In this document: piece by piece, positions 34,683 through 43,248 of the stretch
Numbering within the stretch: the first letter of the stretch is position 1
Layout: each line of letters starts with the position of its first letter
Assembly (NCBI GenBank): GCA_023137315.1
Contig: JAGLPP010000087.1
Span: 1 to 64,000, forward strand
DNA length: 64,000 nucleotides
From: Bacteriovoracaceae bacterium
GTDB lineage: Bacteria; Bdellovibrionota; Bacteriovoracia; Bacteriovoracales; Bacteriovoracaceae
Direction: 5' to 3'
Program-made: the position numbers and the translations under genes
Notes under the pieces: model-generated
What the model saw: only the letters and a program-made list of their open reading frames with translations
The model's database searches: none
What the model was told of the DNA's origin: nothing

Positions 34683-36235
34683 AAATGTTTTTCCTTTCGG
34701 ATCATGGACTGTGCTATCTTCACTCCATCCACGGCCGCCGAGGTTATACCTCCTGCAAGACCAGCACCTTCCCCACATGGATACAATCCGTTAATCGTTT
34801 TACTTTCAAGACTCTCCATGTCGCGCAAAATTCTTACAGGGGAGGACGTTCTTGTTTCTGGAGCAATAACAAGTGCATCCCTGGAAATATATCCATTCAT
34901 GCTTTGATTGAATTTTAAAAAGGCATTTTTCAGATGCTCAGTCACGAAACCGGGAAGTATATCATCCATACAGCATGAAAAAATTCCAGAAGGAGATGAT
35001 GTTTTTATCCCTCCAGCATCCTTTTTTCCATCCAAAAATGATTTTATTGTCTGGGCCGGAAGGGAACGACCTCCTGCAAATTCCTTCGAAAATTGAAATG
35101 CCTTCCTTTCAATTTCTCTTTGAAATTTTACTCCTGCAAAAATTTTCGATGCATCGAAATCCATTTTTGACTTTACGGAGACAACTATTGCCGAATTGCT
35201 CCAACGTGAATTACAACTGGAATTGCTCATACCGTTGGTGACAAGTCCGTCACTTTCCGAACCTGAAGACAAAACATATCCTCCAGGGCACATGCAAAAA
35301 CTATAGGTTCCACTCCCCGTTTTTTTATCATGATACGAAAGTCTGTAACGGGCGGCCCCCAGTAGCGGATCACCTGCGTACTTTCCATATTGAATACGAT
35401 CAATAATGGCCTTCGGATGTTCCACCCTGACTCCAACTGCAAAATCCTTTGCTTCCATCTCCACTTTATTTTCGTCAAGAAGGCCGTAAATATCCCTCGC
35501 GGAATGACCTGTGGCCAAAACCACATTCGGTGAAAAAAATTTCTTTCCAGACGAAAGCTCCACTCCTTTCATCTGTCCGTCTTCAATAATAAGTTTACAT
35601 ACTCTTGAATTATAGTGAAACTCCACCCCGGCCTTCTTCAAACCTTCCGTCATTGCACCAATAGTTTTTCTGATCCCATTTGAACCGAGATGTGGATTTG
35701 CCATCCATTGTGTTTCAGCAGGGGCACCGAACTCCACAAATTTTTTCATCACATAACCGACGTGTGGGGACTTGATCCTTGTTGTAAGCTTTCCATCACT
35801 GAAAAGGCCGGCCCCTCCCTCTCCAAAGCAGACATTAGTTTGTGCATCAAGATTTCCATAACGCCAAAAACGTGCAATCTTCCTCATTCGAAGATTTGCA
35901 GAATCTCCACGTTCAAGAAGAATGGATTTTATGCCATACTCAGCAAGTCGAAGCGCACAAAAAAATCCAGCCGGCCCCATACCGACAATAATTGGTTTTT
36001 GTTCAAGCTCGCCAAGATTTGGAAAGCTCTCCTCATTTTGACAAAAACGCTCCCCCTCACCTATCACTTCAATACGATAGACATACTTTGGCACTCTTCC
36101 AGTGCCAGCTCCACGTGCATCAAGATTTCGTGATAAAACACGCCAATCAGATATCCACGGAAATTCTTTTTGTAGATACTTTTCAGGTTTTGCATTAAAA
36201 TCAATGGTAAATTCAATCTTACTGGCCATTGCCAT
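34679..36235 (-). CDS. FAD-dependent dehydrogenase (COG2509 type)
   Basis: 518-aa flavoprotein annotated in many genomes as an NAD(FAD)-utilising dehydrogenase of unknown substrate. A short N-terminal domain of ~85 residues precedes the FAD-binding Rossmann motif IIVGMGPAGFFCALRLAEYG. The family signatures RYGNLDAQTNVCFGEGGAGLFSDGKL, with LTTRIKSP, VVLATGHSARDIY, FCMCPGGYVL and the closing LYPCGEGAGLAGGITSAAVDG, are all present and near canonical. The frame is open to 36265, but the ATG at 36235 avoids overlap with the divergent cinA. Divergent from cinA and convergent with the FliG/YwqK gene, which it overlaps by four bases. Confidence 0.92.
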   Translation of the reverse strand: MAMASKIEFTIDFNAKPEKYLQKEFPWISDWRVLSRNLDARGAGTGRVPKYVYRIEVIGEGERFCQNEESFPNLGELEQKPIIVGMGPAGFFCALRLAEYGIKSILLERGDSANLRMRKIARFWRYGNLDAQTNVCFGEGGAGLFSDGKLTTRIKSPHVGYVMKKFVEFGAPAETQWMANPHLGSNGIRKTIGAMTEGLKKAGVEFHYNSRVCKLIIEDGQMKGVELSSGKKFFSPNVVLATGHSARDIYGLLDENKVEMEAKDFAVGVRVEHPKAIIDRIQYGKYAGDPLLGAARYRLSYHDKKTGSGTYSFCMCPGGYVLSSGSESDGLVTNGMSNSSCNSRWSNSAIVVSVKSKMDFDASKIFAGVKFQREIERKAFQFSKEFAGGRSLPAQTIKSFLDGKKDAGGIKTSSPSGIFSCCMDDILPGFVTEHLKNAFLKFNQSMNGYISRDALVIAPETRTSSPVRILRDMESLESKTINGLYPCGEGAGLAGGITSAAVDGVKIAQSMIRKEKHF

Positions 36236-36268
36236 TGTGTTACCCCATGGATGTATGAAATGCAAGAT

Positions 36269-37492
36269 ATGATCGAACTCATTATAATTGGAAGTGAAAT
36301 ACTATCAGGCGATACAAATGATACAAATGGCCCGTGGCTTGCGTGCTACCTAAAGAAAATGGGATTTTCCCTCTCAAAAGCAACCATCATCCCGGATAAA
36401 CCAGACATCCTCAAAGAGGTTTTTCGCAGATCTTTCAAGGAAAATAACATAGTCATCACATGTGGCGGTCTTGGGCCGACAAAGGACGATCTTACCAAAG
36501 AGATTATCTCCGAAGTATTCGACGCCATCATTTCTGAAAGTGATGACGCAAAAAAAATCGTACAAACAAATTACGAAAGACTTGGAAAAGAATGGGTACC
36601 GGAACATAATTTTTATCATCGAATACCAAAAGGTTTTGAACCTGTTTCAAATCCCACCGGTCTGGCACCGGGTCTCTTTATTGAAAAAAATGGAAAAATG
36701 TTCATGTCCCTTCCAGGAGTTCCATCAGAATTTCGCAACATGTTCCAAAAAGAACTCTTTAAAAAAATTAAAAAGGAAAAAGCGGTCCCACAAACAATAA
36801 TGATCAGAACAAGAAATATTTCAGAAGAAATCATGTTTAACAAAGTCTCACCAACACTTTGGAAAGACCTTTCCAAATTTGGAAATCCATCCTCACTACC
36901 ACGCACGCTGGGAGGAATTGACATTGTTCTTACAATGAATGATCAAAATAGTTCAAATGATCTGAAAAGCTATATTCAATCGTCTCCAATAAAAAAACAT
37001 GTATGGCAGATTGGCAACAAGTCACTACCTGAATACATACTCGACATCTCACGTAAAAAAGGACTCACTATTGCCTTTGCCGAATCATGCACTGGAGGAC
37101 TGTTGTCTTCACGAATAACAGACATCCCGGGAAGCTCTGATTGCTTTAAGGGTACAATTGTAAGTTACTCCAATGAAGCAAAAATAAATGTTCTTGGCGT
37201 AAAAGAGGATACTCTGAAAAACTTCGGGGCAGTCAGTATCCAAACTGCGGAAGAAATGGCCAAAGGAGCAAAAAATATCCTTAACGCGGATATTTGCGTA
37301 TCAATCACCGGAATAGCCGGGCCGGATGGAGGAACAGAGGAAAAACCTGTTGGAACGGTTGGTATTGGTTTTGCAACCTCCGCAAAATCCGGAGGAGAAA
37401 TAAAATTATTCCGAGGCAACAGGAAAGAACTAAAAGGGCGCTTTTCACAAGCAGGACTTTTTTTAATGCTGGATCTACTCATGAATGATTAA
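36269..37492 (+). CDS. cinA: CinA-family protein (NMN deamidase / ADP-ribose pyrophosphatase type)
   Basis: 407-aa two-domain protein. The N-terminal molybdopterin-binding-like domain (COG1058) shows IIIGSEILSGDTNDTNG, TCGGLGPTKDD and PGVPSEFRNM. The C-terminal CinA domain (~residues 255-405), responsible for NMN deamidation in pyridine-nucleotide salvage, carries AESCTGGLLSSRITDIPGSS, GTIVSYSNEAK and SITGIAGPDGGTEEKPVGTV. The start at 36269 (MIELIIIGSE) matches the usual N-terminus; the frame also allows 36251. No clear ribosome binding site precedes either. It is the last conserved housekeeping gene before the AT-rich repeat islet. Confidence 0.93.
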   Translation: MIELIIIGSEILSGDTNDTNGPWLACYLKKMGFSLSKATIIPDKPDILKEVFRRSFKENNIVITCGGLGPTKDDLTKEIISEVFDAIISESDDAKKIVQTNYERLGKEWVPEHNFYHRIPKGFEPVSNPTGLAPGLFIEKNGKMFMSLPGVPSEFRNMFQKELFKKIKKEKAVPQTIMIRTRNISEEIMFNKVSPTLWKDLSKFGNPSSLPRTLGGIDIVLTMNDQNSSNDLKSYIQSSPIKKHVWQIGNKSLPEYILDISRKKGLTIAFAESCTGGLLSSRITDIPGSSDCFKGTIVSYSNEAKINVLGVKEDTLKNFGAVSIQTAEEMAKGAKNILNADICVSITGIAGPDGGTEEKPVGTVGIGFATSAKSGGEIKLFRGNRKELKGRFSQAGLFLMLDLLMND

Positions 37493-37523
37493 AGTCCACA
37501 TATACACCCGGAAATTATTACAA

Positions 37524-37774
37524 GGTACAACATTTAGTAGTTGAAAAAATCTTCTTTTTTGCTAAGTTAGCGAAGAATCATTGCCGTAGTGCTTATTAAG
37601 TGTTCAATAAATTTGAGCCGTAAAATAAGTGGGGCCTTAGTTGCCGGCGATATAATAATAGTATCTGTCTCTCAGATTGTAATTATTAAGAGGTATGTCA
37701 TGTTTATTAAATCAACGAAATTTTTATTTCTATTAACGTTTTTATTATTGTTTATTCAAAATTTTGCTTTTGCC
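37524..37774 (+). repeat. Direct repeat copy 1: promoter, leader and signal-peptide module
   Basis: 251 bp that recur colinearly, with no net insertion or deletion, at 38662-38912. The unit comprises a TTGAAA-type promoter, ~125 bases of untranslated leader, the ribosome binding site and start codon (offset 176 in both copies) and the whole signal peptide ending in FA. The sequences diverge directly after the signal peptide. The leader core around ATAAGTGGGGCCTT and the ATG-proximal part are the most conserved stretches. Confidence 0.9.
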
Positions 37775-37957
37775 AAAAAAGATAATGTTGATCTTTGTGC
37801 AAAAATCGAAAAAAAATGTGATAAAATAAAAATTGACCGACTTTATGATTTTATTTTTTCAGATGAACAACTCAACATAGTTCGGGCCCAAAGAGAGCTT
37901 AAGCAAGCAAGATGTTATCACCGAGTTGCTGAATGCAGGTTAAATGAAGCTTACTGA
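37700..37957 (+). CDS. Small secreted protein with Cys/Lys-rich mature part
   Basis: 85-aa product starting at ATG 37700, seven bases after AGAGG. A signal peptide of 25 residues (MFIKSTKFLFLLTFLLLF..., ending AFA) is nearly identical to that of the putative metalloprotease at 38838. The mature ~60 residues contain four Cys and many Lys/Arg, with no known family. A longer open frame from 37589 runs through the conserved leader and is not the gene. The mature part may be a truncated remnant or a small secreted factor. Confidence 0.65.
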   Translation: MFIKSTKFLFLLTFLLLFIQNFAFAKKDNVDLCAKIEKKCDKIKIDRLYDFIFSDEQLNIVRAQRELKQARCYHRVAECRLNEAY

Positions 37958-38050
37958 CATGTATGAATTTACAGGTACGTTCACAAGAGGATGTCCCCTG
38001 TAGATTGAGAATTTATTTGTGTTGTTATTAAAAACCAGACGGAGGAAATA

Positions 38051-38572
38051 ATGAAAAAAATAATTATGATATTTGCAATTTTAAGTATTCAATGTTCGTG
38101 GGCACAATCTTTAGAAAGGAAAATAGAATTTGCTATCATTCAAATGGAAAGACATTTCTATCGACACGAAACAATGAGTAGAGAAGAGGTTATCAATGAT
38201 TACAAAGATTTTATTACCAGTAAAGGCCATCAGATTCCAGAAAAAAAACTGGATAAATTTAATGCGGATGCTTCAGTTTTTATGACAAAAATAGAAGAGT
38301 TGGAATCTATTAATGATATTTTGTTGTTAGAGTATAATATCATTAACGAGTTATCGACATATGAAACATGGGATTACTTTTCTTGTAGTGAAGAAGTTAC
38401 AACAGGATCCTGGGGAGGCTTACCTGGACTTATTGTTGGGATACCTGTTTTAGCTATTGGTCTATCTATCGATTTAATATCTTCTCCTGTGATATTAATT
38501 AATAATGAAATAGTTCAAAGGAACAAAACGAAATGGTCTCGAAGACTAGCGGCTTTTCTAATCAAATACTAA
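38051..38572 (+). CDS. Exported protein of unknown function with a C-terminal membrane segment
   Basis: 173-aa product with a signal peptide (MKK, hydrophobic core, CSWA before QSLER), a charged helical middle and a Gly-rich hydrophobic segment near residues 118-145 (GGLPGLIVGIPVLAIGLSI). GGAGG lies seven bases before the ATG. No family recognised. It lies between the two repeat copies, 93 bp after the small secreted protein, and may be read from its promoter. A perfect hairpin follows. Confidence 0.65.
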   Translation: MKKIIMIFAILSIQCSWAQSLERKIEFAIIQMERHFYRHETMSREEVINDYKDFITSKGHQIPEKKLDKFNADASVFMTKIEELESINDILLLEYNIINELSTYETWDYFSCSEEVTTGSWGGLPGLIVGIPVLAIGLSIDLISSPVILINNEIVQRNKTKWSRRLAAFLIKY

Positions 38573-38613
38573 GAGTCGTCAACAACGCGACGTTATTTGA
38601 ATTCAGATTTTAT

Positions 38614-38656
38614 AATAATGCTTGCTATTAGGAATCTCCTAATAGCAAGCATTATT
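38614..38656. terminator. Perfect 20-bp hairpin, probable terminator
   Basis: Twenty bases (38614-38633) pair perfectly with 38637-38656 around a three-base loop. The T-tract on the plus strand is poor (ATTATTTACAC), so it may be an atypical terminator, a recombination or replication-related structure, or a processing site. It separates the upstream secreted-protein genes from the second repeat copy. Confidence 0.6.
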
Positions 38657-38661
38657 TACAC

Positions 38662-38912
38662 GGTGCGACATTTAATGGTTGAAAAAATCTTCTCTTTTGC
38701 TATGTTGGAAAAGAACCATTGCCGTAGTGCTTATTTAATTCTTAACAAGTTTGAGATGTAAAATAAGTGGGGCCTTCGTTGCCGGCAATATAATAATAGT
38801 ATCTGTCTTTCAGATTGTAATTATTAAGGGGTATGTCATGTTTATTAAATCAACGAAATTTTTATTTCTACCAACACTTTTGTTAATGTTTTTTCAGAAC
38901 TTTATCTTTGCC
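38662..38912 (+). repeat. Direct repeat copy 2: promoter, leader and signal-peptide module
   Basis: Second copy of the 251-bp unit at 37524-37774. Its promoter is the better preserved one: TTGAAA (38679-38684), 16 bases, then TATGTT (38701-38706). AGGGG precedes the ATG at 38838. Confidence 0.9.
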
Positions 38913-39674
38913 CGGCCAGGAATAGTTGTTGGCGATGGTGGAACAATTGCCGAGCTTCGAGCTGGAACTGCTGACCTTGTAACAATTCTAACCATTGAAA
39001 CTTTGAAAGAGCTTGAAGAAGAAAATTTTTATTCAATTAAAGAGCATTATCTGATTTCTATTGCAAAATATGCAAGTCCTTCAGATATTTCAAAGACTTT
39101 TAAAAATGCAAAAGAGACTTTTACCACAATGACTAAAAATAGGAAATTGCTTGTAAAAGATATGTGGACAACTGTTATGGAGAATGGAAAATGCTCGGAT
39201 AGAGCTACTGCCTGTACTACGAGTTATAAAAAATTCAGTAAAATTACAATTGATTTTGAACAAGTTGTTGACGAATATATGGACGTGGCAGAACTGATAG
39301 GTCTTTTGATGCATGAGTTTTCTCATCATTTTGCCGGAGAGGCCGATCATGAAGAAGGCAATATGCCTCTCGGAAAATATTTTCAAAGATACGTTTTAAA
39401 AAATGATGATATCAAGGGAGTTGTTTTTAAAGGTTATGACTTGATACACGACGGAGACTATGCATACGCGTCAATAAGCGGAGCTGGATTGAAATTTTGT
39501 CAAAGACAAGGATATAATGCAGTTGATTTAGATAAGAGTGTTGTCGATAAGCGATATTGCATTAAGTTGTGGAAGTATGCTGATAAAGCGGGACATGTTA
39601 GAACATGGTATGCATGGGACATTGACGGCTCAGCGCGTGCACAGTGGATTTATACAAAAATAGTTTGTAGATAA
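38838..39674 (+). CDS. Secreted putative zinc metalloprotease (HEXXH)
   Basis: 278-aa product with the duplicated signal peptide (cleavage near residue 25, after IFA). Residues 159-164 read HEFSHH, giving a full HEXXH zinc site (His159, Glu160, His163), followed by Gly167, Asp170 and His171, candidates for the third ligand. The Gly and ligand spacing is one residue longer than the metzincin HExxHxxGxxH. Several Cys and a Trp/Tyr-rich C-terminus follow. No named family recognised. A TIGR02147-type regulator starts 12 bases after the stop, so the two form an operon. Confidence 0.7.
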   Translation: MFIKSTKFLFLPTLLLMFFQNFIFARPGIVVGDGGTIAELRAGTADLVTILTIETLKELEEENFYSIKEHYLISIAKYASPSDISKTFKNAKETFTTMTKNRKLLVKDMWTTVMENGKCSDRATACTTSYKKFSKITIDFEQVVDEYMDVAELIGLLMHEFSHHFAGEADHEEGNMPLGKYFQRYVLKNDDIKGVVFKGYDLIHDGDYAYASISGAGLKFCQRQGYNAVDLDKSVVDKRYCIKLWKYADKAGHVRTWYAWDIDGSARAQWIYTKIVCR

Positions 39675-39686
39675 TTGAGGTGAACA

Positions 39687-40577
39687 ATGGAAATGCCATC
39701 TTCAAAATCTTGTACATCAATTATTGAAGACACTGTATATGGATATAGTGATCACTTGGAGTTTTTTCAAGATAGAAAAGATCAATTAAATGCAATGAGA
39801 GAAAAGGTGACTTTTCTCTCAATTGCAGAAACTATTGGAATATCTTCAAGAACAAAAATGAAAAGGATTTTCAAGGGCGATATGAAAATGTCAAAAAATG
39901 TATTATCGTCACTTGGAATTTTCTTTGGATTGAAACAAAAAGAGATCGATTATCTTGAATTGCTTAGAGTCTTTGCAGAAAACGATAACATCGATAAAGC
40001 AATGGTCGTTTATGATAAAATAATAAAAATAAAAAAGAAGAACAGCGAGAATGATGTTTCATTAAATGAAACCCAGCTTAAAATGTTAGACCAGTGGTAT
40101 TATGCTCCAATATATACCTATCTTGGAATGAGTAATATTTCTTGTGATTTGATAGACATTGCTTCAGCCTTTCATCGAAAACTATCAGTTGAACAAGTTC
40201 GAGAAGCAATTGAAGTTTTAATTACAATTAAAGTTTTGAAATATACAGAAAACGGAAAAATTGTTCCGGTTAACAGTTCTATCAATATTCTTGATGGATT
40301 GCCACGACCTCTTGTAAAAAAATTCCATATCATGATGATTGAACAGGCAAAAAAATCTGTAATGGGCATGCCCAAGGAAAAACGATTTTTGATGAGCGCA
40401 ACTCTTTCCATGAAACAAATAATGGTACCTGTTTTAAAAAAGAAAATTCAAGAATTTATCGTTAAGATTTATAATGATTTTTCAGTGGAAGATGGTAATA
40501 CTATTTATCAAATCAACAGTCAGCTTTTTAATTTAGCCGATTGTAAGAAAGAAATCACATCAAAAGATGACCTGTGA
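39687..40577 (+). CDS. TIGR02147-family (DUF4423) protein, probable transcription regulator
   Basis: 296-aa protein with the TIGR02147 architecture: an N-terminal YSDHLEFFQDRKDQLNAM segment, a helix-turn-helix-like stretch (SIAETIGISSRTKMKRIFKG), then LGIFFGLKQKEIDYLELLRVF, followed by the C-terminal DUF4423-like region (MLDQWYYAPIYTYL, VEQVREAIEVLITI, and SATLSMKQ near the end). The family is expanded in Bdellovibrio and Fibrobacter and is thought to regulate transcription; little is experimentally known. GAGGTGA precedes the ATG. Coupling to the secreted metalloprotease suggests it may control that gene or the duplicated promoter. The whole islet is more AT-rich than its surroundings. Confidence 0.85.
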   Translation: MEMPSSKSCTSIIEDTVYGYSDHLEFFQDRKDQLNAMREKVTFLSIAETIGISSRTKMKRIFKGDMKMSKNVLSSLGIFFGLKQKEIDYLELLRVFAENDNIDKAMVVYDKIIKIKKKNSENDVSLNETQLKMLDQWYYAPIYTYLGMSNISCDLIDIASAFHRKLSVEQVREAIEVLITIKVLKYTENGKIVPVNSSINILDGLPRPLVKKFHIMMIEQAKKSVMGMPKEKRFLMSATLSMKQIMVPVLKKKIQEFIVKIYNDFSVEDGNTIYQINSQLFNLADCKKEITSKDDL

Positions 40578-40614
40578 AATATTTCTGAAAAAATCATGTT
40601 TGATAAAGTCCTGA

Positions 40615-41943
40615 TTATCGTCTTACATTAAAGTACGAAAGTTTCTTTTTAAGTGTATCCAATTGTCTTGTATCCGAAAGCGACTTATCTATTTCTTCAA
40701 TATCGCCTGTTTGTTTTTTTGAAGCATTGTTGATTTCAGTAACCATTGAACTAACCTTGCTGATCATGTCAAAAATCCCGGCAAAAGCTTCAGCGGTACT
40801 TTCGGTTAAAGAAGTTCCATGCCCTATCTTTTTAACAGAATCCTCAATCAGTGAAGTCGTTTCTTTTGCTGCCTTGGCACTTCTAGTCGCAAGATTTCTC
40901 ACCTCATCGGCAACAACCGCAAATCCTTTTCCATGTTTGCCGGCCCTGGCTGCTTCGACGGCAGCATTAAGCGCCAGCAGATTTGTTTGAAAGGCAATTT
41001 CATCAATAACCTTGATAATTTTCGAAATATCAGCGCTGGAAGAACCTATATCACCCATTGATGAAGTAAGGGAGTTCATATGCTCGCTACCAACGTTGGC
41101 ACTTTCCATCGTCTTTGAACTTATCTCAAGTGCTGCGTTTGCACTTTTAAAGTTCTCGGTGATTCCCCCATGAAAATCATTAATTGTATCGCGAATGCCT
41201 TTAAAATGATTAAAAACATAGTCCACCGATGAAACAGATTGCACAATAACGTCGTTGATCGATTTTACGGCATTATTGAAATTTTTTTCTATTTCACAGA
41301 AGTAACTGTAAATCTTCTGCGTATGCTTTTCACTCTTCGGAACACTCAGTTTTATATTCAAATCCCCTTTGGACAACTTCTCAAGACAATCGGTAAGCTT
41401 GTGAACTGCCTCATCCTGATAAATCGCATTTTTTCTTCTTTCCGTAATATCCTGGGTTATCTGTACGTAGCCACGCTGAACATCTTTTATCATCAACGGT
41501 TCCGTACTCATGGCAAAAATAAAGTTTGTAGTGGTTAGTTCATACTCCTTGTTGCCGTTTTTTTCAAAATTATCGATTGCCTGATTATCATACTCGGAAG
41601 ATGGTGTGCCAACCATATCCTCCTCTTTGATGTTCATGCCATTTTGTAAATTTTTGTTTATAAAGCCGACTTTCATATCATCATCAATGACCTTAACAGG
41701 AAACGGAATGGAGTTTACTATACCGCTGTAATAATTAATACGTGACCGCAAATACGTTAGCTGTTTGTGAGAAAAATGGATAAAAACGGCAAAAACCCCG
41801 AATGTCACAGGAATATTAATATAGGCAATTAATGAAATTTTCCCGCCTAATACTGCCATGACAATTGTAGATACTATCAGCCATGCTGCAAAAACAAGAA
41901 ATGCAATTTTAAAATATCCCTTAATATGGCGACTTTTAAGCAT
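40615..41943 (-). CDS. Methyl-accepting chemotaxis protein with PAS domain
   Basis: 442-aa receptor with two N-terminal membrane helices (residues ~12-34 and 38-58) and almost no periplasmic domain. A cytoplasmic PAS-like domain at ~70-170 ([19 protein letters not shown]) suggests that it senses an internal signal. A short HAMP-like linker ([10 protein letters not shown]) leads to the signalling domain with the canonical hairpin tip [20 protein letters not shown] and [15 protein letters not shown], which binds CheW/CheA. There is no C-terminal NWxxF-type tether. The start is ATG 41943, after GAGGG. It is probably monocistronic. Confidence 0.93.
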   Translation of the reverse strand: MLKSRHIKGYFKIAFLVFAAWLIVSTIVMAVLGGKISLIAYINIPVTFGVFAVFIHFSHKQLTYLRSRINYYSGIVNSIPFPVKVIDDDMKVGFINKNLQNGMNIKEEDMVGTPSSEYDNQAIDNFEKNGNKEYELTTTNFIFAMSTEPLMIKDVQRGYVQITQDITERRKNAIYQDEAVHKLTDCLEKLSKGDLNIKLSVPKSEKHTQKIYSYFCEIEKNFNNAVKSINDVIVQSVSSVDYVFNHFKGIRDTINDFHGGITENFKSANAALEISSKTMESANVGSEHMNSLTSSMGDIGSSSADISKIIKVIDEIAFQTNLLALNAAVEAARAGKHGKGFAVVADEVRNLATRSAKAAKETTSLIEDSVKKIGHGTSLTESTAEAFAGIFDMISKVSSMVTEINNASKKQTGDIEEIDKSLSDTRQLDTLKKKLSYFNVRR

Positions 41944-42119
41944 TTTTCCCTCTTCAATAAAAAAAACAATAATAACACTATAGTAATGGATGATCTGAAT
42001 TCTGCAAACGAATGACACTGGGTAAAAAATACAGTGCTATACCTAAATAATAACGCTATCGTGCATTTACTGTTATCCTGCCTGCCAGGTTGATAACTAA
42101 CCAGTAACTGGAGCATCCT

Positions 42120-42785
42120 TTGAAAAAATCAATAATTCTGTTGATTATTGTTACCATCGCAAACATTTCTTTTGCCGGAGAAAAAGATATCCCCACAGAC
42201 GTGATACTTCTCAGGGGCAACATTGAGGGGATTTCAAAGCTTGTAATCAAGGCCCACTACGAAGCGCAAAACAGTTTTTTCATCTGCAAAAAAACAAGGA
42301 ACATTACAATTGATGCCTCCATCATCAACGGACAATATGAAATCAGTTTTCCAATCGCCAGAAAAGCGATTTTGGTCGCAGATTACTGTCAACACCGACT
42401 CATTTACACCAGTATTATGGGCAACAAGAACTTTACGGAAGAAGATTTTGAAAACATGCCCGAATGGAATAAAACGCCGGAGCTTATTCAAAAATACAAG
42501 GAAAATGGATATAACATCGCAATCATGGATGTTTATCAAAAAGGCATGAAAAGTATTTTCGAAATTGATGAATGGTTTGAGGCCAGACAACAAAACGATC
42601 TTGGCGAAATAACCTCCATTGACATTGATTACACTTTTTTTGCAGCAAAACGAATTGTTTCCATAAACGGTTCCGAAAAACTTGTTAATCCGGATATCCT
42701 TGCCACAAAATTTGTCACCGACATCGAAGATGGAACAAACGAATTTGACATCGATCTTTCCGTGGATGCCCGCTATTCTATGTAA
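42120..42785 (+). CDS. Exported protein of unknown function
   Basis: 221-aa product starting with TTG at 42120, seven bases after TGGAG. The signal peptide (KKSIILLIIVTIANISFA) is followed by a mature part that looks beta-rich at first (DVILLRGNIEGISKLVIKA), with three Cys, and acidic toward the end. No known family. It overlaps the convergent DUF1854 gene by 13 bp. Confidence 0.65.
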   Translation: MKKSIILLIIVTIANISFAGEKDIPTDVILLRGNIEGISKLVIKAHYEAQNSFFICKKTRNITIDASIINGQYEISFPIARKAILVADYCQHRLIYTSIMGNKNFTEEDFENMPEWNKTPELIQKYKENGYNIAIMDVYQKGMKSIFEIDEWFEARQQNDLGEITSIDIDYTFFAAKRIVSINGSEKLVNPDILATKFVTDIEDGTNEFDIDLSVDARYSM

Positions 42786-43237
42786 TAAGAAAGTTTTTTA
42801 CGGGCAGCATCCGACAAGGATTCCCTGTCAATCAGCTTATAAATATCCCCGGAAACATCCGTAATCATAACTGTTCCATCACCGCGAACATGAGGCCAGT
42901 CATCCACCTTGGTGTAAAACGTCCGCCCCCCTTTACTTGTAAGCACATCAAATCTTCGAAGCTCATACTCTTCCACAATTGAATATACGTCAGTGATATC
43001 AAGAACAAACCGAAGCCTTTCCAGATGCTTGCAAATATATTCTTTCTCACAAAAACAAAGTTGTTCCAGATCGCGAACAAATAACACCTCGTTGTCATCT
43101 TTATCCCGAAAAGATAAAAATTTTCCAGGCGCACTCCATGGAAAGCTTTCTTTCAAAAACACCTCCGTATTCACTCCCTGTTTTTTTACATAAAGCTGTC
43201 CGTTGTTTCCAATAAATATTTTTCCATCATTTATCAT
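42773..43237 (-). CDS. DUF1854-family protein
   Basis: 154-aa soluble protein with the DUF1854 pattern: VRDLEQLCFCEKEYICKHLE, then ITDVYSI, an RTFYTKVDDWPHVR strand where the family has a TDRG-rTF-xlR motif, and IYKLIDRESLSDAARKKL near the C-terminus. DUF1854 proteins are typically encoded next to an ABC transporter, and in some genomes near cyanophycin genes; no cyanophycin synthetase is present here. The gene lies 11 bp after the ABC transporter gene, so they form a two-gene operon, and it may regulate or chaperone that transporter. Confidence 0.82.
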   Translation of the reverse strand: MINDGKIFIGNNGQLYVKKQGVNTEVFLKESFPWSAPGKFLSFRDKDDNEVLFVRDLEQLCFCEKEYICKHLERLRFVLDITDVYSIVEEYELRRFDVLTSKGGRTFYTKVDDWPHVRGDGTVMITDVSGDIYKLIDRESLSDAARKKLSYYIE

Positions 43238-43248
43238 CTTACCTTCTC

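Noticed and set aside
37589-37699. Upstream extension of the small secreted protein (and the equivalent at 38751-38837)
   Set aside because: These codons lie in the conserved leader; the ATG with AGAGG/AGGGG and the signal peptide mark the true start.
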